Below are positions 10,289-21,000 of a stretch of 47,160 nt of DNA, piece after piece. The notes under the pieces are model-generated. The model was not told the origin of the DNA and did no database searches. It saw only the letters and a list, made by a program, of their open reading frames with translations. How positions within the stretch are numbered: position 1 is the first letter of the stretch; every line of letters begins with the position of its first letter. Made by a program: the position numbers and the translations under genes. Source of the stretch: Pleurotus ostreatus/Saccharomyces cerevisiae fusant (Eukaryota; Opisthokonta); contig JAMQCK010000160.1 of the NCBI GenBank assembly GCA_024196135.1, positions 1 through 47,160 on the forward strand, written 5' to 3'.

Positions 10289-11821
10289 TTAGTGTGTCGC
10301 ACGTCTCGTCTGAGCGGCCCTCGCGCTTTCCACCGCCATGAGATCGTTCAAGCATCTGGAAGAACACATATGCACATCAGAACACAATCTTCGGAGGCGA
10401 TATCATACTCACCTCGCCACCACACCCGCCGCTTCTTCGACCTCCTGCTTGTCTGCGCTCACGACACGCAGCAACCTTTGGAAGCGATCCGGATGCCACC
10501 GCAGCTGCGCCCTCCGTATCCGCTCCTTCCGCGGCACGTCCTTCGAGTGCGCGTCCGAGAGCAGGAACGCGGAGACCTTCTCCGGCGTCACGTCCGCTGC
10601 GCGCGCTGGCGGACGCTCCGTTGGCCACGGTACGCTCGCGAACCCAATCGCCTCCCCGCTGCTCTTCAGGTTCGCGATCCGTTCCCATCCCGCCTCATAC
10701 GCGCGCCATGCCGCCTCTGCACGTACAGTACTGCGCGCGCGCTCTCGCCCCAAACGCTCCTGCGCATACCTCCGCGCCCGCTCCTCGCTCGCCTGCGCGC
10801 GCTCAGCTTCTCGTCGCCCCCGGATGCGCGCCTCGACGCGGTGCATCTGCTCCTTCAGCACGCGCTCCCGCTCGCGGGCCCGCGCGTCAGCCCGCGCCGC
10901 CTCCTGCTCCCGCATCCACCGCTCCGCGTCCAGCTCGTACGTCCGCGCCAGCTCGTCCCACAGCGGGTCGTCCGTGCCCTCTGGCGGGCGGAGGTGAGGG
11001 TGCTCGTCGTCGAGAGGATGCACAGGCTTGCCGAACAGTTTCTCGTGGTGCCGCGCCCGCCATTCGTTCTCTTCGGCCGCGACCGCCTGCTGTTCGCGGA
11101 CCCAGTCCTCCGTGGTATGGATCTTTGGCTCGGGTTCAGGCGGCCAGCGTCGCGTGCGCGAATCGGAGCGCCGGGACCGAGAATCAGAGCGTGGCGTGGT
11201 ATAGTGAGCATCGGAGGTGGCGCGAGTATGCTGAGGAGTAGTTGGACGAGAAGACGTGCGTAGGGGATGGGGCGCCTTTTCCGCAGGGGCTTGGCGCTTC
11301 AGAGGCTCGGGCCCAGACACGCCAGGTACCCAAGCAAACGTCTGCCCAAGCAGACTCGGCTTGCGTACCCTCGCATGAGCATCCTCCCTCTGCACCGGTC
11401 GAATGTGCTCGATGTGAGCATAGGCGGTGTTATACGGCACCTCCTCGTTTCGCACATTCTCCTTGTGCCCCCGCACCCGCGAGCTCTCCCGACTCGCGCT
11501 CGGATCGGCACGCTGCCTGCTGCTGCTCCGGGAGCCACGCGCATCGTACGCGAGGCGGACATAGCCGTCGGGGCTCGCGCGCGCATACGCGTCTGGCGTC
11601 GCGCGGACATACGCATCGTCTGCTGGGCGCGCGTATACGTCAGGGGTTGCGCGAGCGGGTCGTTCCGGGGTTGCGCGCACGTAGTACGCGTCGGGCAACG
11701 ATGCTGAGCGTTGATGATGACCGCGCAAATATGCGTACCCTTGCCCCGCCAGAGTCGGCTTCTCCGTGGTCGTGCGCGTCCGCGACGACGAGCGCGGTTG
11801 GGGTTCGTAGTAGTAGGCCAT
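10289..11821 (-). CDS. NFKBIL1-like protein with C-terminal J-domain-like RWHPD module
   Basis: About 490 residues in two exons; one intron near 10410-10355 separates the last 20 or so codons (ending RAAQTRRATH, TAA at 10289-10291). The start at MAYYYEPQP (11821) is the first ATG; the frame runs further up without one. The N-terminal third is Arg/Ser/Tyr-rich and includes six degenerate copies of an 8-residue unit like AYVRATPD. The middle is Lys/Arg/Glu/Ala-rich, probably a long charged coiled coil (about 11,000-10,740). The C-terminus has PWP, then ERIRRAQLRWHPDRFQRLL followed by DKQEVEEAAGVVARCLNDL, the arrangement seen at the C-terminus of NFKBIL1-type proteins. Family assignment is by that motif only; the molecular role, perhaps nuclear or RNA-related, is inference. 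Confidence 0.8.
11548..11699 (-). repeat. Degenerate 24-bp tandem repeat inside the NFKBIL1-like gene
   Basis: Roughly six in-frame 24-bp units encode variants of [DG]-x-Y-[VA]-R-[AP]-[TS]-P-D (for example AYVRATPD, AYARASPD, VYARPADD, GYVRLAYD). Codon drift between copies shows it is not a recent expansion. It may serve as multiple phosphorylation or binding sites. Confidence 0.6.
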
Positions 11822-12872
11822 CCTAGCGATCGAGGACTGAAGGTTCGGATGTCGAACGAGGTGCAAAGTCAAAAGAGGCGTAGTCGATTCAGCACCGCAT
11901 GCAATAGCGAATTATGACATGCGCGAGGCAAGTCGCCCTCGATGGTCGGCAAAGAAAAAAGCTAGGCTGAAATTCACTGATGCGCAGATGGTCAGCGGCT
12001 AACGAGCATGTTCTGCCCACCTCTCCGCCATCCGGCTGACGATATACACACCCCCACACCGCACCAGCGTGCCCGGCGACCCTCACCTGACACGCCCGGA
12101 ACCAGTCGCGCATCGACGCTACTGGCGCGCTTATCACTGATTATGCGCCATATCAGCCTGTCTGAGTCGCGCGGACACGCCGCCACCTCATGTTCGCGCC
12201 CTCGAGACCCTGGAAAGTACGAACATGAACACGGGCAGCCTGCTCATATCAGCGACCATCTAATCTGCGAGACGTACGCGGCCACGCACCTATTCCAGGA
12301 ATCGCCAGATCCTGCGGTTCTAGCGAAGCTCGGGGGTGGGCCGGCAACGGGGCAGAGGGAGATGATGAGGTATAGCTACAATGAAATTCTACAAGGGCAT
12401 GGCCATGGACAAACATACATCAACCAATACCTACCCCCGACAACAGCACCCATATCGTATGCATAAGTGTACACATATACGCGGGCGCGCATACATAAGA
12501 ATAAGTCCAGGGCTGGCGCAGGGACACAGGTCCGCAAGGTTCGCTCTCAGCCGCCGGACCACAGGCATACAGGCGCGTCGCAAGCATACGCGAGTCGAAT
12601 AAGTATGAAGGATAAATAGCGAGGGGCACTGCCGAGTGCGTGAAGTGGCACGTCCATCGGCGAACAATGAGGTGGGAGTGCGCGTCTCCGCCGCGTCGAC
12701 GAGGGGATGCGGAGCGATGTGGATGAGGTGTTGGTCAGGATGGAGTGTCGGTAGGTATCCCTTGTCGCTGAAAGTTAGAGAGGAGGAACCAGAGCAGGTG
12801 CGTCCCACGGCAGCCGCGCGCGTGCGTCCTCCCACTCCCGGCTCACGAAGCCCGCCCCGCGGGGCTAGCAAG
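11822..12872. other. Gene-free interval between the NFKBIL1-like and CK2 genes
   Basis: About 1 kb containing the promoter of the NFKBIL1-like gene and the 3' flank of the CK2 gene. A plus-strand frame of about 150 codons (12008-12466) has no signal peptide, domain or convincing composition, and I do not call it. No RNA gene is seen. Confidence 0.5.
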
Positions 12873-14477
12873 TCATGCAGAGTAGAAGCCGGAGTCGCTG
12901 CTGTACGTCTCGCCCTTCGCCGCCTCGAGCCGCACAGAGTCTGCCGCTGCATGGTCAGCCACCTGCCCCCATTCCATTCGACATCAGAGCTTCGGACGAT
13001 AGCGCGGGGTATGAAAGAGGAGAAAAGGAGAGAGAACGTGTGGGTGCGAGAGCCACGTGTGTGAAAGAGAACAACGGAAGCGGAGAGAAGTCGCTCACTG
13101 AAGTAGATATGACCCTGGGCCTCCTTCGCGGTGAGCCGTTCCATATGATCGTACCGCAGGAGGTTGTCGAGTAAATCGATAGCTTCTGCGGTTGCGTATG
13201 GCTGATTGTCGGCATTGATGTACTTTATCCAGGGTTGTCTCGGGTAGCTGAGAAGCAGGGTCAGCACCATATAGCAGGGTAGTGTGACAAAGGGAAAGGG
13301 AAGTTTCAAAGACGCGAAGGAGGTGAAGCTTACTTGGCCAGAAGGGACTCGTGTTCCGTTTCATAGTGGATACCGTACTTCTGCAAGTAGGCGTCGAACT
13401 TCTCCGTTCCTAGACAGCGCAAGATCTTGAGCAGCTGCTCGTCGTTGTCGGATCCTCGGAAAAAGTGCTCTTTGCGGAAGATCTGGGGTAAGGGTCAGTC
13501 ACGCCGAAAGCTGTGCAAACGCGCTCACGCACCATGGAGGCGAACATGCAGCCAACGCTCCATAGATCCAAGCTGTAGTCGTACTGGCGGTAACCAACGA
13601 GCAGCTCGGGCGCCTTGTAGTATCGAGAGCCGACGCGTATATGGTAGTCGGTATTCGGAAGATAGAACTCGGCGAGACCCCAGTCGATCAAGCGAAGCTG
13701 TGGAGGGTCAGGATGAATGTATAGCGAGTTCACTGCATGCTTGCCTTTCGTTCGTGATAGTCGACCATGACATTGCCGGGCTTGACGTCGCGATGCATAA
13801 TACTGCCAAGAGAATGAGGGAAAATACGGGAAGGATGGGCTGGGCGCCTACCCATGAGAGTGAACAAAGTCCAGCGCCTTTGCAAAGGATCAGCTATGAC
13901 TTTGGGAAGAGTATAGCCTACGCACCTTGAGCAATTGGAAGGTATAATGCTTGATGTCCGCCTCCGTTAAGCTGGGGTATAGGATCTTCCATTCGACGTT
14001 GTTGACATATTCCATGACCAGACTGTGGTACTTCCCAGATGCTGGACGCCTACATTAGGCGGGGGACAGGGGGACATGGGATGACACGTACGATCGCGAA
14101 CGACATCCAGGAGGGCAACGACGTTCGGGCCGCCGGTTAGATTGCGCAGCACCTTGATTTCGCGCTTGATTTTCTTCGCGGCAACGGGCTTGAGGACCTT
14201 GACGACGCATTGCTCGTTGTTGACCATATCGATGCCAGTAAAGACCTGGTTGTCTATTGGCGCCAAAACAGGAGGGATGACTAGGCACGCACCTCGGAGT
14301 ACTTCCCTCCGCCGAGTCTGCGGACGATCTCATAGCGATCCGGCTCACTCCATTCGATCGTGAAGTTCTCTGTGCGCGAGGGATGAGGACCGGTCGGGGG
14401 AAGTATGGTGGTTACGCACCGTAATCGTACCAGTCCTTGCCGAGAACCTTGTTGACGTCGGCGTAAACCCTGCTCAT
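12873..14477 (-). CDS. CKA1: Casein kinase II catalytic subunit alpha
   Basis: Constitutive acidophilic Ser/Thr kinase acting in nucleus and cytoplasm, normally with CK2 beta. The start at 14477 gives [19 protein letters not shown], as in CK2 alpha. Motifs across seven or more short exons: Gly-rich loop GGGKYSEV, catalytic Lys in VVKVLKPV, the basic [10 protein letters not shown] stretch, [10 protein letters not shown], the CK2-typical DWGLAEFY (DWG instead of DFG), [13 protein letters not shown] and [13 protein letters not shown]. After HIYF the last intron is best spliced at 12944/12943, giving [12 protein letters not shown] and a short Ser/Tyr-rich tail ending GFYSA (TGA 12873-12875). The first Gly-loop position is Gly rather than the Arg of animal CK2. 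The identification is secure. Confidence 0.97.
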
Positions 14478-14705
14478 CGGTGCGGGCGGCGTGCGCTCGT
14501 AATGGGCGCGGGAGACAATGAGGGATGGCGGGGGGAATTAAGAGAAAATTATGGCAGCCAGCGGCGCATCGAGCGTAGACGACAACGACCAGAATGATCA
14601 CACAAGGCACCAAACAGCCCGCAAACTTCTCGAATTCCGGCCCTCGGTCGGCTTGATCCGTAACTTTGTCCCGGAGCACCCACACGCACCCACAAGTATA
14701 TATTT

Positions 14706-15521
14706 CTACTCGACCTTCATCACAGAGTTGATACGTGCCTCCTGGATCTGTTGGCGCATACTCGCGAGCACAGGGTATCCTAACACGAAATTTGACGCGA
14801 TGTATGCAGCCTGAAAGAACGTCAACGAGTTGTTTACCGACGATCACTTGTGCACTCACCCCGACCAAGAAGGGCGTCTGGTGTTTGCGGCATAGCGTGA
14901 ACGCATAAATGGACTCTAGAGCGTGTATCCCCGCGCAGATCCCTAGAGCCAGCCGCAGCAATCCCTGTCCCAAGAAGCCCTGCAGCCACTGACCCGGCAG
15001 CGCCAATGGAGACGTGCTGCCAGGCGGCATAAATGCGCCAGAAATGGTGGGGATGAGAGCAATGAGGGTGCCGATAGCGAAGTTCGTCAAGGGGACGTAG
15101 AATTTGGTCAACCGCGGTGTCTTGATCTGCAAATGTGGCGCATCGTCAGTACGACTTCCCCCACGTCAAAAGGTAGACGCACCATGCCCAGATTCTCCTG
15201 CGCGATCGACTTCATCTCCAGCAGCCGCGGCTTCACATCGTGGTACCCCGCCAGTGGTGGCTCGATCGGCACGCGCACGGAGCGCGACTCCCCCGACTTC
15301 ATCTTGCATAGTAGTGTCATGCTCTTGGTTTCTCTCGTAAGCACCACTTCGATTATGGGGAAAGATACGCAACGAACCTGAGTGTTGATGTCGCTCATCT
15401 CTGCCTTCTCGATGGGCTCCTGCACCTTGCCAAACCACTTCGCGTACGCCACGAGCGTGTCCGGGTGGTTGGACATGTACATCTTCAAAAAGCCCGAATG
15501 GGCTGCAACTGGGTCCGCCAT
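14706..15521 (-). CDS. DUF2470-type integral membrane protein
   Basis: The start at 15521 gives MADPVAAHSGFLKMYMSNHPDTLVAYAKWFG, the AH...HNP/HPD-type opening of DUF2470 domains (a fold related to the C-terminal part of haem-utilising and FMN-binding-split-barrel proteins). A domain of about 105 residues is followed by a basic linker and hydrophobic segments (FYVPLTNFAIGTLIALIPTI, LLRLALGICAGIHALESIYAF and a last one near VLGYPVLA). It ends VMKVE with TAG at 14706-14708. Three introns, near 15378-15320, 15181-15130 and 14860-14814, join cleanly. It is probably an ER or other internal membrane protein of unknown biochemical function. The gene is divergent from 7TM paralog A, with a shared 547-bp promoter region. 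Confidence 0.8.
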
Positions 15522-16068
15522 GACTCGTCCAGCAGGTGTAGAAAGCTAGATGGAGGTTTGAAGGAGAAAAGATCCTGATTGTGAAGTGTGAGAGAGCCTG
15601 CGCATACCAGCGTTGCCGGCAGCCGAGATCAGCCCACGGTGGCGGGCACCGGCAAATCGGACCGCTCCTTCAACGGAGCCAAAATAGGTACCACCTTCCT
15701 TGTACGCGGCTTCCATCTTCACCTCAATATATTCTCGCACATAGCAGGATCGTCCTGAGATACGGCGGCAACTCCTCCCATACAGAGTACAGGATCGCGG
15801 GATGGACCTCACCTCGCCTGCTGCTTCGCAATGATCCAGCGCTATGTCAGGGTGTGCCGCAGAGCCAGCAATTCATCTTTCTGTTAGGGATCCTCTACAG
15901 TAGCGGTAGAATCTGCCTTTGGTCTCCATAGTCAGCGGCATTCTACATCAAACCTAGCTTCAGCATGCAGCCCTTGCACAGATAAATGCTCAACGGTTCG
16001 GACTCAGCCTGTGGCTCTCAGTCTTCCTCCTGGCATTAAGAAGCTACTCGCTCCCAAACTACTGTGAC
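15522..16068. promoter_or_regulatory. Divergent promoter region between DUF2470 gene and 7TM paralog A
   Basis: 547 bp separate two head-to-head starts. A minus-strand open frame (15546-15812) has no recognisable domain and no splice connection I could make to the DUF2470 gene. I see no obvious TATA box. It is listed as a shared regulatory interval by position only. Confidence 0.35.
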
Positions 16069-17527
16069 ATGGTCGACGACCCCCTGATTCGGATGTCTTT
16101 CGCTGGCTTCGCGCTTCATATGTTGCTGCAAGGCTTTTTCCTCGCCGTAGCCTCACTCTCAGTGTATTTCATGTTTCGCAGGCGAATCGCTCATCATAGA
16201 TGCATTCTCGCCGGCGTAGTGATCCTCGTCGTCGGCGTCACCTCGGTACGTCGAGCTCCGTAGTCTATTGGCGGCGACGTCCACTTGCTCACATTGACGC
16301 TTTCATCAGCATTGGTGCTTGTCCTTCGCTCAAATGTATACGCTGCTGTTCTCGGCTCACACGCACAATTCTGTCACGTATCTCCTCAACACTGCGGAGC
16401 CCTTTTGCTACGCAAAGATGGTCACTTTGTTCATGGTCCTCGTCACCACCGACCTTTTGATTGTAAGTTTCGGCTTTAGTCGCGGATTCTGGTACTCACA
16501 CACACACGCGAAAATCCCAGATACATCGATTGTACACTGTATGGCAGGGAAAGAGAGCAGTCATTGTGCCGCCACTAATCTTGCTCATGGGTGTCATCGG
16601 TGCGTCTGAGGTTTCTTTCTGAGAGTTCTGTCGTTGAGCATTGTACTATCCAGCGGCAAAAACGGGGGGCTTGATCTGCTTCCTCATGGCGAGCTCTTTG
16701 TCCAGCTGAAGCTTCACGACAATCTTATACATGCTCTGCAGGGCCGATTCGCTGGCAATATCATCGACGACCAGTTCGTTCCATGGATTCTTACTATGCT
16801 CGGACAAGACGTATTGTATGTTACTCTATCTATTTGTTTGCTCTCAAAGACCGAACTGAAATTTGAATCAGGCTGAATAGCTACTGCACGGGTGAGCCCA
16901 AATGTCTGTCTAACATTACTATAGCTTACACACCTTTCAGCGATGATCGCATGGCGTATTTGGCAAGCTGGAAGCTGCACGAAGCGCTTTGGGGGTCCAC
17001 GCATTTCGGTAGGATGCTGAACATTGTTCGACTCCGGATTTAATCCCAGGACTGCAGGAAAGCCTCGTCATCTTCGTTGAGAGCGCAGGACTGTACCTGT
17101 GAGTTCCATAACAATGACATATATCTTTGGTCGCTCATCCATTCTCCCCACCCCAACGCCCACTTTTAGCACATACGACGTCGTGCTCCTATCCCTCTAC
17201 ATCGTACGCCACCCCGCCTGCATGGTCGTCCTAGACCTAGGCGCAGAAATCGCAGCCATGGCGTACATGCTCATCAGCGTGCGCGTCTCCCTCGGCATCG
17301 CTCGCGCGGGCTCATTCCCGCAGCCGGGACATACGGGGACAGTCCCGCAGCATGTCACACGTACAAGCCAGAGGACGGCGCTGAGCAGTCTGGTGAATGC
17401 GGTCTTTGCACGACGGACGAGACAGTTGGAGGATACAGAAGCCTGCGAGGTCAGCAAAGTCGAGGACCAGATACCAACCATACCGTCGACGCCATCTGTT
17501 GGAGGGGAAGCAAGCGAGGAAGTTTGA
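16069..17527 (+). CDS. Seven-transmembrane protein, basidiomycete family, paralog A
   Basis: Multi-exon gene for a 7TM protein. Exons: 16069-16245 (TM1-2, QGFFLAVASLSVYFMFRRR), 16310-16462 (starts HWCLSFAQMYTLLF; TM3 to DLLI), one from 16521 (HRLYTVWQGKRA; TM4), a TM5 exon with FVPWILTMLGQDVL, a 20-nt microexon 16872-16891 (LNSYCT), an exon with MIAWRIWQAG, one with ESLVIFVESAGLYL (TM6), and the last with TYDVVLLSLY and AYMLISVRVSLGIAR (TM7), stop at 17525-17527. A direct read after TM4 meets a TGA; splicing from GAG at about 16611 to the acceptor at about 16706 restores a frame, so it is probably intact, with that junction uncertain. Paralogs B and C match exon for exon. The plasma-membrane receptor-like role is inference; no ligand or named family is recognised. 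Confidence 0.78.
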
Positions 17528-18072
17528 TTGTATATGTACGGATATGATGCTTCTGAACAAACGTCGGTCCAATCTGAGTCTTGACTTGGACGAGCAAGGG
17601 CTCCGAGTATTGATTCTTTTACCGTCAGTCTGCCATGCTCGCCTTCGGCGCATAGGGCGGGCTTCATCTTCATCCTGTATGCGAGCGTATCAATTCATTA
17701 TGCGAACCAGGTAAGTAAGGAATCCGCTACATTCCGAGCCGCTACTGGTAGGATGTGTCCATTGAGACTGAGACGGAAAGAGAGACAGCAAGTTCAGACT
17801 AGGTAAACGATGCGCGCATATAAAGTTACAAAGCAAGAATCTCTATACATACATAGCGATCGATTCGGTTCCGAGCGTAGGAAGGTAGATAGGTGAGGGG
17901 TAGGTAAATGGTAGTAGTAGTAGGGCAGTGCGTAAGCGAGGGGCAGTTAGATCATGAACAGACAGAAACTCAGATGAGAGAAATTGGTGCAGATGAACTG
18001 CAGGGCGATGTCAGCGGTTAGGTCGATGGAGCGAGCGGAAGCTACTCACAACAGATGATAGTGCATGTTCTT
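17528..18072. other. Convergent 3' interval
   Basis: 545 bp between two convergent stops (7TM paralog A and the Arf-GEF). It contains AT-richer sequence with short GTAGTAGTAG-type repetition near 17910. No gene is seen. Confidence 0.5.
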
Positions 18073-21000
18073 TCACAACGGCACAGGCTTCGGCTCCGGC
18101 GCGCCCACTTGCAGGTACGACAGCACAAGCGTGACCGAGCTGTTCTGCAAGCACAGCGTCTCCAGCTCGCGCCCGGACCACAGTCGTCCTTCCCGCCCGG
18201 AGCTCTCGTCGCTCTCGTCGGCGTCCAGCTCCAGCTCGTTGCGTCCCGCCCCATGGCGATGGTACACCTTGCTCCGCGATTTGCTCCTCGCATGCGTCGC
18301 CGGAGTAGGAGCGGCCTGTGGCGCCTTGCGCGAGCCAATGAGCGTGTCCTGCAGGACCGCCAGCGCAACATTCTCCGCCGCGCGATGGAAGGCGCCAGGA
18401 GGTATGACCGCGTCCGAGTCCCCAGCGCACGCGCGGATCTGCCGCGGGAGGTACGTTGCCCACTGGTGGCGCAAGAGGTGGTCGTCGACGCTGAACATGT
18501 ACCGCCTCTTCGCGCCTCCGCGATCACGGAACGCGACCTGGAAGGTGTTGCGCATGAACGCGCGCTCGACGCGAACTCCGCAGCTGAGCGGAAGCCCGGT
18601 ATACCGCAGCGCGTTCGAGCCCCTGCGCTCCAATACCAGCGTCGTCGGCCCCAACGCGGTACCCGTCACACGGAACGACGCCTCAGGCGAGCGGGCGAAA
18701 TACAAGATCTCCGGGTCGAAGGTAAGGCCCTGGCCCGAGAGATGAATCGAGAACTGGTTGTCCGGCTGCGGGATGCGGAAGATGATGGGCTCCGACTGGA
18801 TCTTGTAGGTGAGGCGCATAGGTACCGGCCGCTTGATGGTGACAGGAATGTCGGGGAGTCCACCAGATGACGGGTCGCGCGCCATAGCCAGGCGCTCGCT
18901 GCAGATATCCCGGTAAACATCGTCCAGAAGGTCGTCTGCGACGAGGTATCGAGGGTCGAACCTCCGGAAAGCTGAGATGAAATCGCGGGATGAGATCTGG
19001 TTGAGCATGTAGCCAGTAGGCCCAGGCTCCGTCGCGACAGGGCCGTGCACAAGCTCATTCAGCTGGACGATAGCACGCACGAAGCGGACGGCCAGATCCC
19101 GGTCATACGCTACAATCCCAGCATTGGCGACGTACCACCGACTGCCGAAGGCATCGAGAAGTGTTTCCAATGCAGTCTTGGTCGGTGCGTGGATAGACAT
19201 TAGGAAAGCGCGAAGAGCTTTGTCAATGCGGACGCCCGCAAAGCCGAAGGTATCGACGAACGTCTTGAGCACGACCTTCGACGTCCGTTGCGCGAGGTAT
19301 TCACCCAGCCTCACCCTATCGAGCTCCAGAGTCCGGAACAGCAACTGCCCCACAGCGGCAGCGTCACCAGTCGTACCCGCCTTCGTCAACAAGTTCGAGA
19401 TCGCCATGTCAGGGTCGCGCGCGAACTGATGCACGAAGGTGCGCATAGCTGGACTCCTCGGGACAGCGGTCGCCGCGAGCCCCTTTGACTGCATGTCCGA
19501 GCGCTCGTCGTTGAACCTGAGATCGCGGAGGCGCACCACGCTCTTCACGATGAACTTCTTGTCGGGGGCGATGAGGGCCCAAGTAGGCTCGAGCATGTTG
19601 TCCGAGTCCTGGATGACCGGCTTGGCGATGACGAGGATGTCGGTGAACAAGAATAGGAACCTATCCTTGACCGTGTTCGAGTCGACGACCTGCAGAACCG
19701 GCGACGAAAGGAGAAGCTTGCGCGTGGGTTCCTCGAGGACGCCGGTCCACATCGGCCCGCGCGAGCCTCGGCTCAAACTCTCCTCGAGTTTCTCGAGAAT
19801 GACGGGTCCTTGCGACTTCACGATCGGCATGTACGCGCTGGAAGAAGAGCCTGACGAGTTCGACGATGAAGAGGTCGACGTCGATTGAGCTGGATAGTCA
19901 CTGAGCGACGACCCAGGCCCAAGCGACGACGTTGGGTCGGGAGTGACCGTTGCTGTGTGTTCCGGAGGCGATGGACGCGGGGCTTCATACGAGGTCGTCG
20001 AGGACTCGTCCGTCTCCAAGACAGGAGCAACTTTCCTCGCGCGCGGTGTCTTCTCCGTATCCGTCTGATCCGAGTTCGACGCCGACCCATCCCTCACCTC
20101 CAACGCGCGCGCCTGCTGAGGCGGCGTCTGCACTGGCGAGACTGGGCCCCCTACATCCGACCATTCGCTCCCAGGACTGTCTTCCTTCGGTAGCTGCAGC
20201 AGTTCCGACAACGAAGGCTTCTTCGAGTGCATGGGAGGTGCGATGATGGGAAGAGATATCGATGCCGTGGAGATAGAGTGGCCCATCTGGGGCGACGAGG
20301 CTTTCTTCTTCAGATTCTTGCTAATCCATTGCCTGACGGCGGGCAGGTTCGTTGGCAGCTTGCTGGATCCTGACGGCGTCGGAGGAGACTGCGGGTAATC
20401 GTGCGACGAAGACGAAGGCGCTGCCGACATAGGCGGAGCGGCCCCATTGTACTTCGCCAGAAGCCGCGTGTCCGAGGCCTGGTGCGACAGCTTGTGTTCT
20501 CTGCCGCTGCCCGTGAAGAAGCCCTGGAGGATTGGCGAGCGAGGGCTGTGTTCGTCGTCCGTCTTGCCACCCATGCCAGAGAAGTCCGGCGTCGACGCCG
20601 ACGCAGAGAAACCCTCCTTTGCGCGCCGCTGCTCCTCGAGCATCTTCATACCCGGGAACGGGAAGAGCTTTGCATCGTTGTAGTGGGAGAGGTCACCCGA
20701 GGGCGGAGGCATAGGCGAAGCATGACCAGGTAGATGAGGCACCAGAGATTGATACGACCCAGAGGCGGAGGGGGACTGCATGAGTCCGACGGGACTCGTT
20801 ATGCTGGCGCCACTCTCCCTGCTGACGCTAGAGTCTGTATGCTCCCGGCGCTCGCGGTTGAGGACGCTGTTGGACCGAGAGCGACGACCAGAGCTGGAGT
20901 TCGACCTCGACAACGAGTTCTTGATCTTATCCCAAGTACTCGTCGAGCCGCCCTCTCGCTTCGACAGGGACGAGTCGTTTGACAGCGTGCGCTCCGTATC

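Noticed and set aside
10292..11263. 323-codon plus-strand frame
   Set aside because: Antisense shadow of the NFKBIL1-like gene; Arg/Pro/Leu-rich with no recognisable feature.
12008..12466. 152-codon plus-strand frame
   Set aside because: No signal peptide, domain, splice support or plausible composition.
12431..13309. 292-codon minus-strand frame
   Set aside because: It runs through the last CK2 introns and 3' flank in the wrong frame; only a short part coincides with a true CK2 exon.
16653..16712. In-frame TGA after TM4 of 7TM paralog A, suggesting a pseudogene
   Set aside because: Using a donor after GAG at about 16611 and the acceptor at about 16706 gives an open frame that matches paralogs B and C through TM5, so a nonsense mutation is not required.
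18055..18870. 271-codon plus-strand frame
   Set aside because: Antisense to the Arf-GEF C-terminal PH region, which carries clear domain sequence on the other strand.
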